A stretch of 64,000 bases of DNA. It comes from an uncultured Clostridia bacterium (GTDB lineage: Bacteria; Bacillota; Clostridia; Oscillospirales; Acutalibacteraceae). The position numbers were made by a program, and so were the translations under genes. Positions 53,741 through 61,877 of this stretch are shown here, one piece after another. The notes below the pieces were generated by a model. That model had not been told where the DNA came from and did no database searches. It saw only the letters and a list, made by a program, of their open reading frames with translations. The DNA lies in NCBI GenBank assembly GCA_945787805.1, contig CALZID010000004.1, positions 71,712 through 135,711 on the forward strand, read 5' to 3'. Each line of letters starts with the position of its first letter. The first letter of the stretch is position 1.

Positions 53741-55783
53741 TTATTTTCCCAGGCGGTCATCCTCTGTGTTTTGTTTTTTTAGAAGATTTGACACTTCCCA
53801 AGCAAGATAGTCACTGACCGTCTTCTTGAAATCTTCGAGCGTCGGCTTTGTATCTATCGGTGCTGTCTGATTCCAGTCTGCGCCGTTATTTGGATCGATT
53901 TTTCCCTCGTAATACTCTTTTTCGGTAAAAATATTCAGTTTTGATCTTCCGAATCTTACAAGGTCAACGAGTTCCTGATAACGCTCTTTTGCACGGTCGG
54001 TATCACGCAGATTACAACTTGCCTTTTTGCGATTTGTTCTGGTGTAACCGTCATTTGAGAAATCTATAAACTTTACAACATCGTCCTGCTGATGTGCTTC
54101 GCCGACACGGAAAACATAAACATTCGTCTGAACACTTGACTTTCCAATAAACAAGTCTATCGGCATTTTTATACTTGCAAGCAGAGTGCTGTGTTTCAGA
54201 ATCTTTTTGTTATATTCGATTGCCTTACCGCTTCCTGCTGAATTTTGAATGATAATTGCAGCATAACCTTTGCTCATCATTGACAGAGCTTTTTCAACGA
54301 ATATCATACCATTTCCGGGTGCGGAGTACGGCGGATTCAAAACGAAAGCGTCAGCAGGGAATTTTTCGTCAGTCTTTCCGAAACCGTAATTACCGTTAAA
54401 TTCTTTGAGTGAGTCCTTGTTCAAAATGTTGGAGCTGCCATCACCCATCAGAATCATATTCAGGATAGCAAGCATATAAACTTCCGAAAGGATTTCAAGA
54501 CCGAGCAACTGATTAGCTTTTATTTCGGCTGATTTCCGTAAAAATGCATCCGGAGATTTGATTTTCTCTTTGGCATCATTGAGCATTTCGTTCATAGCCG
54601 CAACAAGAAGTCCTGCAGAACCGGTTGCAAAATCCCAAACATAAGAGTCTTTGTTCACTCTTGCAAGGCGAGCCAGAAGAGTAGCGACATATGATGGTGT
54701 CAATACAACATCATTCAGCTTGTCCTGCGAAAAGCCAAGCCAGCTGTACATTTCATTGAATAGTTTTCCTGTAAAGTCGGTACTTAACCCGATTTTATAG
54801 TAAATTCCCAAATCATCAACTATTTTTGTGAACACACGCTTTAGCTGACTTTCACCATTATCCACTTTATTGATATTGTCTGTCGTCAATGTATTTTGCA
54901 AAGTTCGCACTATTAGGTCACGCTTTTCACTCGGCAAATTTTTTTCATTAAGAAATGCTTTGATTTTGCGGAGAATAATATCACCGTCACGGTTGCCTTC
55001 TTCGGTAGATGACTTTAATTCTTGCTTTTCAAGAGCTGCAACTTTTCCCGGAACGCCGAGAGAAGCAATAATTGAAGCCGCAACAAGATATACACGGTCA
55101 CGTTCGCTAAGACCTTTTTCATTCTGATAAATATCATTGTTTAGTTTTACAAGACTTGCGGTGATTTCCTGCTCTCGTTGTTCTTTGAGTTTTTCAATTT
55201 CTTCCTGCGAGAGCCGGAGTCGTTTAACTTTTTCTAAGAAACTGTCAAAATTGCTTTTTTTCAGGAAAGAAAAGTCGGTGTAATCGTCTATCTTTTGACC
55301 GATACCGAAGTTGCTCTTTGAAACATAATATACGCCTATTTCATATTCAAGCTTTTCGCTGTCATTCTTATAACCTGTCATACCGATGGCAATTATATCG
55401 GTATAACTTGTATAATGCAAAAGTGCATTTGCATAATGAACCGCACCGTTTACAGCATAAGAATTGATATTTTTGAAATCAGGCTGATTGTTTGATTTTT
55501 TATTTGCTACTTTACCTTCTGCGTCAAGCATAACGAGTTTATCTTTATAACCCTTATACTCAATCAGAATAGGGTAATCTACCATATTCTTATCTCTCAA
55601 TAGCAGTTTTGCATCCGGACGGTTACCACCGGCACCGCCGTTTTTCGAGTAATAATCATTCAATGCTTGGTCTATCTCCGTATTTAAAGATTCCTGTTCA
55701 AGTTTGTAGTCAAGTTTATATGATTTCAACCAACCATTCGCCAAATCAGCAATGATAGGTTCTACCGATTGAATTTTTGCCAT
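53741..55783 (-). CDS. Fused restriction nuclease-N6-adenine methylase (BcgI-like RM)
   Basis: A 680-residue protein. The N-terminal region has a PD-(D/E)xK nuclease-like site: P56-D57 and E75-Y76-K77 in ILIEYKG. A helical linker leads to an HsdM-type gamma N6-adenine methylase domain with SAM motif DFATGSAGLL (384-393) and catalytic NPPY (483-486). A nuclease fused to a methylase plus a separate S subunit is the BcgI (type IIB) design, which cuts on both sides of its site, rather than a type I system; no hsdR is present. GGAGG precedes ATG 55783. A classic HsdM with an inactive N-terminal domain cannot be excluded. Confidence 0.85.
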   Translation of the reverse strand: MAKIQSVEPIIADLANGWLKSYKLDYKLEQESLNTEIDQALNDYYSKNGGAGGNRPDAKLLLRDKNMVDYPILIEYKGYKDKLVMLDAEGKVANKKSNNQPDFKNINSYAVNGAVHYANALLHYTSYTDIIAIGMTGYKNDSEKLEYEIGVYYVSKSNFGIGQKIDDYTDFSFLKKSNFDSFLEKVKRLRLSQEEIEKLKEQREQEITASLVKLNNDIYQNEKGLSERDRVYLVAASIIASLGVPGKVAALEKQELKSSTEEGNRDGDIILRKIKAFLNEKNLPSEKRDLIVRTLQNTLTTDNINKVDNGESQLKRVFTKIVDDLGIYYKIGLSTDFTGKLFNEMYSWLGFSQDKLNDVVLTPSYVATLLARLARVNKDSYVWDFATGSAGLLVAAMNEMLNDAKEKIKSPDAFLRKSAEIKANQLLGLEILSEVYMLAILNMILMGDGSSNILNKDSLKEFNGNYGFGKTDEKFPADAFVLNPPYSAPGNGMIFVEKALSMMSKGYAAIIIQNSAGSGKAIEYNKKILKHSTLLASIKMPIDLFIGKSSVQTNVYVFRVGEAHQQDDVVKFIDFSNDGYTRTNRKKASCNLRDTDRAKERYQELVDLVRFGRSKLNIFTEKEYYEGKIDPNNGADWNQTAPIDTKPTLEDFKKTVSDYLAWEVSNLLKKQNTEDDRLGK

Positions 55784-55806
55784 TTTCTATTCCTCCGATT
55801 TGCAAA

Positions 55807-55864
55807 GGGGACGATTCCTTGTGTTCAATTTTATCTTGATTTTTAATTGCACAGAGCACCGTCC
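55807..55864. repeat. REP-like imperfect palindrome upstream of RM
   Basis: GGACGATTCCTTGTG (55809-55823) and CACAGAGCACCGTCC (about 55850-55864) form an imperfect inverted repeat of the GGGGACGGTTCTGTG type. Together with the fragment at 52562 it brackets the two restriction genes. Confidence 0.4.
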
Positions 55865-56035
55865 GCAACCACAGAAAAAATGACATTTTAAGCGCTTAGG
55901 ACGGAAATTGTTATATCTGCACTATAAACGCAAAAAAATCTCATTGTTCTTCATAATAATTATAATATATAATCAAATTTTTTGCAACTGAAAACATAAT
56001 ATAATAACGGTTGACTTTTTTGTGTCAAATTTAGG

Positions 56036-56062
56036 TTGACAAAATAAAAATATGTGTATAAT
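56036..56062 (+). promoter_or_regulatory. Promoter of the interrupted tRNA-Trp
   Basis: TTGACA at 56036-56041, 15-bp spacer, extended TGTGTATAAT with the hexamer at 56057-56062, 39 bp upstream of the tRNA 5' end. The spacer is short but both hexamers are consensus. Confidence 0.6.
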
Positions 56063-56100
56063 AAAATAGTAATTTGATTAAGTCAAAGCAAAAAACACAT

Positions 56101-56138
56101 AGGGGTATAGCTCAGTTGGTAGAGCAGCGGTCTCCAAA
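56101..56138 (+). pseudogene. tRNA-Trp 5' half, cut after the anticodon loop
   Basis: The 38 nt are the 5' half of tRNA-Trp: acceptor strand AGGGGTA, D-arm with AGCTCAGTTGGTAGAGC, anticodon stem GCGGT and loop CTCCAAA with anticodon CCA. The expected ACCGC and the T and acceptor 3' arms are missing; AT-rich unrelated sequence follows. With an integrase gene 250 bp downstream, this is best read as the left attachment site of an integrated element with crossover in or near GGTCTCCAAA. Confidence 0.88.
56127..56138 (+). other. Probable left attachment site core
   Basis: The tRNA match ends exactly after the anticodon loop, so the crossover core should lie within GCGGTCTCCAAA. The right site, expected to carry the tRNA-Trp 3' half, is outside this window. 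Confidence 0.6.
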
Positions 56139-56385
56139 GTCTAAAAATATCAAAAAAGTAAAAAAATTTAAATATGTCAAAAGTCTTGTAATCCCTTGTT
56201 TTTCAAGGGATTTTACTATTTTATAGCTTTTGTTGATTTAGCTATTTTTTCTTAAAACAGCTGTTTATATGAATAGTGTTTGGTACATTTCGGGTACATT
56301 TTTGGTGAAAAATGGCGTATTTGCGTTGATTTTTTCAAATTATCATGCTATATTAAATATAAGAAATATATTTGGAGGGATTAGC

Positions 56386-57525
56386 ATGTCTAACAAACGC
56401 ATACATCAGAGAAAAGACGGCAACTATTATTTCAAATTGCACGGCAAAACTTATGTTCGTGCTAAGCGTAAAGACGCAGAGAAATATTATGCCGAACTCG
56501 TATCAAACGAAAAGCGAAGAAAATTGATTGAAGACTACGGAAAAGCAGATGTCAGAACATTGATGGTTGAATGGTTAGAAATTCAACGAAGCACAGGCAA
56601 GCCATCTACTTTTGACCGTAAAGAGCAAATTGTTAACCATCAAATTATCCCCTACATCGGTAAAGAACAAGTTATTGGATTAACTTCTTCAATCATCCAG
56701 AAATGGTTAAATGACTTATCTGATGATGGTTTCAGCAAATCCACTATTAAAAAATCAAAAGAATACTTGCAGGCATCTTTGAGATTTCATAAAGTCTTAA
56801 AGAAATTCGAAGATAATCCATTTGAAGATGTAAAACTCCCCATGTCTGACGACACAAAAGAAATCGTATACTATACTGAAAAAGAATTGAAGAAAATATA
56901 TGCTGCGGCAACAAAAAAAACCGCATCAAAAGAGTACGTTTACAGACTCGGTGATGCGGTTATAGTTCTTGGACAAACTGGTATGCGTTCAGGTGAATTT
57001 TTGGCTTTAACCTGGGATGACATTGACTTTAAGAGTCAAACAATTACAATCAACAAAACAAGACAGCATGTGAAAAATCGAAGCAAAAGCAAGGCAACTG
57101 ACCCAAATTACATAGATGTTATAAACAAGCCAAAGACCAAATCAAGTATAAGGACCATTCCTATGTCAACAGACTGCAGAAAAGCATTGAAACGTCTTTA
57201 TAAACTTAATGGTGAATTCAAGTATGTGGCATCTACAGAGAAAGGAACTCCTATCTCTGTAAGAAATTTCGCAAGAATGTTCAGAGATATCCTTTATGCA
57301 GCAGAAATGGATAAAGCCGTAGACGAAAAAGGAAAGACCGTAAATAAAATTTACGGTCCTCACTCTATGCGTCATTCATTTGCTACGAATCTTATTAATA
57401 AGAAAGATGCGAATATTGCTATTGTCTCTGCCCTACTGGGTCATGCCGATGTTAGTGTTACTATTAACAAATATGTACACACAAAAGACGAAGACAAAAA
57501 GCAAACTATTAAATTGCTTGATTAA
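56386..57525 (+). CDS. Tyrosine recombinase/integrase
   Basis: A 379-residue tyrosine integrase. It has an N-terminal DNA-binding domain (HQRKDGNYYFKLHGKTYVRA), a SAM-like core-binding domain (about residues 65-165) and a catalytic domain with Arg in TGMRSGEFLALTW, HSMRHSFATNL (HxxR), LLGHADVSVTINKYVH (His and nucleophile Tyr). All catalytic residues are present. The start is ATG 56386 with GGAGGG 8 nt upstream; an in-frame ATG 39 codons earlier lacks a ribosome-binding site. Position next to the tRNA-Trp 5' half makes it the integrase of that element. The class is ICE or prophage-like. Confidence 0.95.
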   Translation: MSNKRIHQRKDGNYYFKLHGKTYVRAKRKDAEKYYAELVSNEKRRKLIEDYGKADVRTLMVEWLEIQRSTGKPSTFDRKEQIVNHQIIPYIGKEQVIGLTSSIIQKWLNDLSDDGFSKSTIKKSKEYLQASLRFHKVLKKFEDNPFEDVKLPMSDDTKEIVYYTEKELKKIYAAATKKTASKEYVYRLGDAVIVLGQTGMRSGEFLALTWDDIDFKSQTITINKTRQHVKNRSKSKATDPNYIDVINKPKTKSSIRTIPMSTDCRKALKRLYKLNGEFKYVASTEKGTPISVRNFARMFRDILYAAEMDKAVDEKGKTVNKIYGPHSMRHSFATNLINKKDANIAIVSALLGHADVSVTINKYVHTKDEDKKQTIKLLD

Positions 57526-57755
57526 AGATGGAACGTTCTGTTCTCATATCGTTTTAACCAATCATTAAGTGCAGTTCTGGTTACAAAGTACCGCGAACCT
57601 ATGACTATACTGGGAAACGCCGGGCTTTTTAGGAGGTCATAAGCCCGGCTAAGCCCACAATGCATAATTTCTTTCAACTCTTTTGCTGAAATAAGTTCGT
57701 TCTTAAGATTTTCAGGTGCACACTCTGAATTATAAACTGTTTTATTGATTTTCAT
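57522..57755 (-). CDS. Excisionase/AlpA-like DNA-binding protein
   Basis: A 77-residue protein with a MerR/AlpA-type helix-turn-helix: ISAKELKEIMHCGLSRAYDLL, then SIVIGSRYFVTRTALNDWLK, the pattern of Xis/helix-turn-helix domain family proteins that bind DNA beside tyrosine integrases. It converges on the integrase gene with a 4-bp overlap of the 3' ends. AAGGAGTGA precedes ATG 57755. It probably directs excision of the element. Confidence 0.83.
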   Translation of the reverse strand: MKINKTVYNSECAPENLKNELISAKELKEIMHCGLSRAYDLLKSPAFPSIVIGSRYFVTRTALNDWLKRYENRTFHL

Positions 57756-57976
57756 GATAAAATCACTCCTTGAATAATTGTTTAATTTAAATATGAATTA
57801 TTTTTGGAAATTAATTTTTCAAATATAAAAATTAAAAATCTTGTTATTGATAACGCATAAGTAACACTCCTTTTGTAATTATTTACAATTAATATGAAAG
57901 ATTACTTATGCGTGTTTTTTTAAATATAGAAAAAATGTTAAAATATAAAAAAATTTATAAAATTTTATAAAAGAAA

Positions 57977-58006
57977 AGAGACGTTGCAAAAAAATACAAC
58001 GTCTCT
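57977..58006 (-). terminator. Minus-strand terminator
   Basis: Minus strand stem AGAGACGTTG (58006-57997) with CAACGTCTCT (57986-57977), followed by TTTTCTTTT. No protein gene ends here on the minus strand: the nearest is the LRR gene 350 bp upstream, which has its own hairpins. A short unannotated transcript may end here. Confidence 0.7.
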
Positions 58007-58105
58007 CCCCTCGGTGTGTAAAAAAAGAAAGGTAGAAAAAAAGACACAACCTAATTGAGGTTATCTAGTTTTTAATACCGCTTCATTTAATCGCCATCTC
58101 CTCTC

Positions 58106-58149
58106 GTGTGTTGATTACAATATTATTATGATTTTTATAATCAACACAC
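58106..58149. promoter_or_regulatory. 12-bp inverted repeat, operator-like
   Basis: GTGTGTTGATTA (58106-58117) and TAATCAACACAC (58138-58149) form a perfect 12-bp inverted repeat with a 20-nt AT-rich centre. It could be an operator or excisionase site of the element. The rest of 57756-58195 is AT-rich and I see no gene in it; minus-strand reading frames there are only four codons long. Confidence 0.5.
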
Positions 58150-58195
58150 AAACGAAAAAGAAACATTATCCTTATTAGTCGTACTCTAAAGGACA

Positions 58196-58229
58196 AAAAA
58201 GGAAGCACGAAAATTTCGTGCTTCCTTTT
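58196..58229. terminator. Bidirectional terminator
   Basis: Stem AAAAGGAAGCACGAAA with TTTCGTGCTTCCTTTT and A/T runs on both sides. A second hairpin, GGAAAATGT (58257-58265) with ACATTTTCC (58271-58279) and a T-run, lies between it and the LRR gene stop. Confidence 0.75.
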
Positions 58230-58357
58230 CATTTTGTCTCATACCATAACAAGCAGGGAAAATGTACGGCACATTTTCCGCTTTTTAGGAGAACCTAAAA
58301 CCCTCACCTTGCTCACGATTTATTGCAGCCTGTGGTGCTATCAGCGAAAGAGGGAAA

Positions 58358-59515
58358 TTATATTGTTTCAAACTTAATATTATTTTCTTTTGCAAATTGT
58401 TCTGCGGAGCTTCCTGTATTTCCTATAATTGTAAAATTAGAACAGTTTTTAAAAGCATTCTGTGCAATCTGAACTACAGTATCTGGGATAATAATTTCTT
58501 TTAATTTACTGCAGTTTGAAAAGCAACATTCAGGTATGGCAGTAAGTCCTTTTCCGATTTTAACTTTTTTAAGGTCTTTGCATTTTGAAAAAGCATTTTC
58601 GCCAATTTCGGTTACGCTATCAGGTATTTCTATGTTGGTTAAACGCCCACAGTCATCAAAAGCACCTTTTCCGATTTTTTCAAGTGAATCAGGAAATACA
58701 ACTTTTTTTAGCGAGAGACAATAATCAAATGCCCAATCACCAATCACTTTTATGTTGCGGCCGAAAACAACCTTCTCTAATCTGCTGCAACTGCCAAAAG
58801 CAACACTTTCGATGGTTTTTACATTGTCACCCAATATAACTTTCCTTAATCCACATCCCTGAAAACAACGCTCACTAATGGCTTGTGGACCTGCAATATA
58901 AATTGCTCTTATTCCAGCATCCTCAAAAGCGCCTTTGCCAAGCTTTTTTAAACTTTGAGGTAAAATAAGATACTCCATCAACCTTTGACCGAAGCCGTGC
59001 GAATTGTTACCAAAACTTCTAAAAGCATTTTCTCCTATTTCTTCAAGCGTGCTTGGGAACTGTGAAAAGCCTTTAGAAAATTGGTCTATTTCATCGTCCG
59101 CGGAAATCTCAGCATAATAGCAAAGGTCGGGGTCTTTTACATCAAATTCAATAAGGTTTGAGCAACCTTCAAATGCTGAAACGCCAATTTTCTTTAATCC
59201 TTTTGGGAAAATGATTTTAAAAATTCCTCTGTCACCGTTTTTGAAAGCTTCTCTTCCGATTTCGGCAACGCCCTCTGGAATAAAAATAATTTCATTTGTA
59301 GCAGAGGAGTGCAAAAGCACACCTTCTTTAATTTTAAGATGCTCGCTTTTATATATTGGTTTTTGTGCTTTTGGCAATTCGTCTATTGCATACAGTTCTT
59401 GCATATCGCTCATATTCTGTAAAGTGGTCTCTTTAAATTCTTTTGCCGTTTTTACACTTCTTTTAAAATCGGTATCTATTTTTTCAAGAATCTTTTGTTC
59501 TTCGGAAATATACAT
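58358..59515 (-). CDS. Cytoplasmic BspA-type LRR protein
   Basis: A 385-residue protein with no signal peptide, lipobox or membrane segment. Residues 1-60 are a charged helical, possibly coiled-coil region (KILEKIDTDFKRSVKTAKEF). From residue ~65 it consists of LRR_5 repeats of ~23 residues, e.g. VKTIESVAFGSCSRLEKVVF and VTEIGENAFSKCKDLKKVKI. It is intracellular, unlike the exported LRR proteins at 8567 and 33177. It lies within the element beside a TIR operon on the opposite strand. Ligand unknown; a sensor role is speculative. Confidence 0.85.
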   Translation of the reverse strand: MYISEEQKILEKIDTDFKRSVKTAKEFKETTLQNMSDMQELYAIDELPKAQKPIYKSEHLKIKEGVLLHSSATNEIIFIPEGVAEIGREAFKNGDRGIFKIIFPKGLKKIGVSAFEGCSNLIEFDVKDPDLCYYAEISADDEIDQFSKGFSQFPSTLEEIGENAFRSFGNNSHGFGQRLMEYLILPQSLKKLGKGAFEDAGIRAIYIAGPQAISERCFQGCGLRKVILGDNVKTIESVAFGSCSRLEKVVFGRNIKVIGDWAFDYCLSLKKVVFPDSLEKIGKGAFDDCGRLTNIEIPDSVTEIGENAFSKCKDLKKVKIGKGLTAIPECCFSNCSKLKEIIIPDTVVQIAQNAFKNCSNFTIIGNTGSSAEQFAKENNIKFETI

Positions 59516-59611
59516 ATCACTACTCCGTTTCTATTCAAAAAATCAATCATACATTTATTGTAAAAATTTCACTTCAAAAAGTCAACTAAAAACGGGAGAA
59601 AATTTTCGCAT

Positions 59612-59641
59612 AAAAATCCCCACCGATTTCTCGGTGGGGAT
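59612..59641 (-). terminator. Minus-strand terminator
   Basis: Stem ATCCCCACCGA (59616-59626) with TCGGTGGGGAT (59631-59641), with TTTTTA following on the minus strand. No intact minus-strand gene ends here; the ~12 codons upstream look like a gene tail (see rejected items). Confidence 0.7.
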
Positions 59642-59760
59642 AAATTCGCTTTATAAATCTAATTACTTAGATTCTTTGATTGCAGCCTGGGCTGCTACGT
59701 AAGAATGTAGGAATTCACCCTAATGAATTTCTAACACTACAAGTAAATAAAACAACCATA

Positions 59761-59790
59761 TTGCATTTTTCGACATGTGTGTGATATAAT
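59761..59790 (+). promoter_or_regulatory. Promoter of the SPFH-TIR operon
   Basis: TATAAT at 59785-59790 with an extended TGA in front, and TTGCAT at 59761-59766 (18-bp spacer). The predicted start near 59797 coincides with the first base of the long inverted repeat. Confidence 0.6.
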
Positions 59791-59796
59791 ATTAAT

Positions 59797-59992
59797 GCCA
59801 AACTAATTAAATATGCAAAGTGGTATTTTTTCTTAGGAATATTATACCCTTTTTTCCGAATTCGGTGAATTTGATAAAAACGCAAATTCCACTATGACGA
59901 ATTCGGTTTATACCATTTTGCATAATTAGTTTGGCGACTATCGGAGTTTGCGTTTTTTGTGCGGTTACTTCGGTAGCCGCATTTTTGTTTTT
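59797..59992 (+). promoter_or_regulatory. Structured leader with long inverted repeat and terminator
   Basis: A 26-bp inverted repeat with one 4-nt bulge (59797-59826 with 59910-59935) encloses a loop containing CCGAATTCG (59856) and CGAATTCGG (59898), which pair. The loop segment 59876-59890 can also pair over 15 bp (one G-U) with 59943-59957, outside the repeat, forming a pseudoknot or alternative fold. A terminator (59960-59968 with 59973-59981, loop TTCG, then TTTTTGTTTTT) follows directly before the ribosome-binding site of the SPFH gene. Attenuation control is likely; a MITE origin for the repeat is possible, though no target duplication is seen. Confidence 0.7.
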
Positions 59993-60008
59993 AGGAGGAG
60001 GTAGTTAA

Positions 60009-61151
60009 ATGGCAAAGATTGCTGATATTATCAAATATGAGGGTGATAATAGCACTTTTATCTGGAAGCATCCTAATGAAGATTTCAACAGTTTAACTCA
60101 ACTTATTGTCCACGAAAGCCAAGAAGCCATTTTCTTTATGAACGGACAGGCACTGGATCTGTTCGGTCCCGGTCGGCATACGCTTGAAACACAGAATATT
60201 CCTAAACTCGGCAAGGCACTAAATCGCACTACTGGCGGTGATACACCCTTCCACTGCGAAGTTTATTTTATAAACAAAACCGAGCAGATGAACATTAAAT
60301 GGGGCACTGACAGTAAGGTGCAGTATATTGAACCTACATACGGTTTCCCCATTTCTATTGGTGCATCGGGTGAAATGAGCCTTCGTGCTGAAGATAGCCG
60401 TAAATTGCTTTTGAAACTCGTTGGCACCGAGAATTTACTTGGTCAGCAAAAACTGGTCGGTTTCTTCCGCTCTTTCTTGATGACAAGAGTAAAAACATAT
60501 ATCGCCCAAGTGATGAAGGCTAATGCTATCAACATTTTTGAGATTGACGAAAATCTCACTCTATTTTCAAATTCGATTAAAAATCTGCTTGTTGCCGATT
60601 TTGCGGACTACGGTGTGTCTTTGGAACAATTCTTTGTAACTAACGTTCTAAAGCCCGATGGTGACAGACAGTACGAGAAATTTAAGGAGCTCCACTTCCG
60701 TCAGTATGCCGATATTGCCGAAGCAAAGCTTCGTCAGCAGGTCAGCGTAATTGACGCACAGACTGAAGCGCAAAAGGTTGTAATTGATTCTCAGGCGCAG
60801 GCCACCAAACGTGCACAAGAGGGTTACACCTATGCTCAAGAGCGCGGCTTTGACGTTGCAACCGAGGTTGCAAGAAATGAAGCCGTTGGCGAATTTACAA
60901 ATATGGGTGTAGGCTTTGGCACAATGGCCGGTGTCGGCGGTGCCGTTGGTGGTATGGTTGGCGGTATGATGAATGAGGCCGTAAATTCCGCTACCGCACC
61001 TGCAACACCTGTACCCCCTGCCCAGCCTGCCGATGATATGGCAACATTTAAGGCAAAGGTTGATAAACTCACAATGATGAAAGAAGCGGGGATGATTTCG
61101 GATGAAGAGTTTAACACAATGAAAGCCAAGCTGCTTTCCGAGATTATATAA
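60009..61151 (+). CDS. SPFH-domain protein with C-terminal SHOCT (YdjI-like)
   Basis: A 380-residue protein of the group often called virion-core-protein/YdjI-like SPFH. It starts with MAKIADIIKYEGDNSTFIWKH. The SPFH (band 7-like) domain covers about residues 25-230, followed by a helical coiled-coil stretch (residues ~235-285), a Gly-rich hydrophobic segment (GTMAGVGGAVGGMVGGMM), a Pro/Ala linker, and a C-terminal SHOCT domain (KVDKLTMMKEAGMISDEEFN). B. subtilis YdjI is recruited to membranes under stress with YdjG/YdjH. AGGAGGAGG precedes ATG 60009. First gene of a three-gene operon with a membrane protein and a TIR protein. Confidence 0.88.
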   Translation: MAKIADIIKYEGDNSTFIWKHPNEDFNSLTQLIVHESQEAIFFMNGQALDLFGPGRHTLETQNIPKLGKALNRTTGGDTPFHCEVYFINKTEQMNIKWGTDSKVQYIEPTYGFPISIGASGEMSLRAEDSRKLLLKLVGTENLLGQQKLVGFFRSFLMTRVKTYIAQVMKANAINIFEIDENLTLFSNSIKNLLVADFADYGVSLEQFFVTNVLKPDGDRQYEKFKELHFRQYADIAEAKLRQQVSVIDAQTEAQKVVIDSQAQATKRAQEGYTYAQERGFDVATEVARNEAVGEFTNMGVGFGTMAGVGGAVGGMVGGMMNEAVNSATAPATPVPPAQPADDMATFKAKVDKLTMMKEAGMISDEEFNTMKAKLLSEII

Positions 61152-61163
61152 GGGGTGAAGGAA

Positions 61164-61865
61164 ATGAAAAAGAATTTTAAGTTTTACATAATTATTTGGG
61201 CTATTCTTTTAGCACTTTACAACTTAACCGTTTTTCTCGTGAAGCCCATTATCCCGGGATACGTAATCAATTATGATGCTCGTTTTTGGATTTCTTGGGG
61301 TGTAATTATTGCAACCTTCATCGGTCAACTTCTTTGCTCAAAGGTTGCCTTTGATTCTAAAAATAATGAAAAACTGTTCTTGAATATTCCCCTTATAACA
61401 CAGAGCTATATAACTCTTGTTGTTGCAACGATAGCGGGCACTGCATTAATGCTTATTCCCGATTGCCCCACTTGGATTGCTGCAATCGTATGTGCTGCTG
61501 TACTTGGGCTCAGTGTTATATCTGTTATCAAAGCAAAAGTTGCCGCAGACATTGTCAGCGAAACAGACGATAAAATCAAAGCGCAGACTTCCTTTATAAA
61601 AACACTTATCGTTGATGCTGAATCGCTTATAAGCCGCGCCCAGAACGAAGCCGCAAAAGTTGCAACTAAAAAGGTTTACGACGCAGTACGCTATTCAGAC
61701 CCGATGTCTAACGACGGGCTTTCGGGAATAGAAAGCGAAATTGCAATCAAGTTCAATCAATTTGCCGGGGCAATTACTGCAAATAGCGACGACATTGCTA
61801 CGATTGCAGATGAATTGATTGTTTTAATTACCGACAGAAACAAGAGATGCAAATTATTAAAGTGA
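61164..61865 (+). CDS. Multi-pass membrane protein with cytoplasmic helical tail
   Basis: A 233-residue protein with four hydrophobic segments (about residues 9-29, 43-63, 77-97 and 103-122), then a ~110-residue soluble region with charged helical segments such as DIVSETDDKIKAQTSFIKTL. I do not recognise the family; similar proteins accompany YdjI-like SPFH genes, to my knowledge. ATG 61164 was chosen (AAGGA upstream); GTG 61155 in frame overlaps the GGGGTGA ribosome-binding site. It starts 12 bp after the SPFH stop and ends 12 bp before the TIR gene, so the operon is tight. Probably a membrane anchor or partner for its neighbours. Confidence 0.8.
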   Translation: MKKNFKFYIIIWAILLALYNLTVFLVKPIIPGYVINYDARFWISWGVIIATFIGQLLCSKVAFDSKNNEKLFLNIPLITQSYITLVVATIAGTALMLIPDCPTWIAAIVCAAVLGLSVISVIKAKVAADIVSETDDKIKAQTSFIKTLIVDAESLISRAQNEAAKVATKKVYDAVRYSDPMSNDGLSGIESEIAIKFNQFAGAITANSDDIATIADELIVLITDRNKRCKLLK

Positions 61866-61877
61866 GGAGAATAAATT

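Noticed and set aside
53741-55783. Ordinary type I HsdM
   Set aside because: The extra ~300-residue N-terminal part with a PD-(D/E)xK-like site and the lack of hsdR fit a BcgI-type fused enzyme better, although this is not proven.
58081-58105. Leader peptide upstream of a minus-strand transcript
   Set aside because: Two overlapping four-codon frames follow AGGAG, but the spacing is poor and there is no regulated gene downstream.
59664-59705. Tail of a minus-strand gene (codons reading SYVAAQAAIKESK then stop)
   Set aside because: Only about 17 codons are open before an in-frame stop. A similar short frame occurs at 58290-58345. No parent gene can be recognised, so it is left unannotated.
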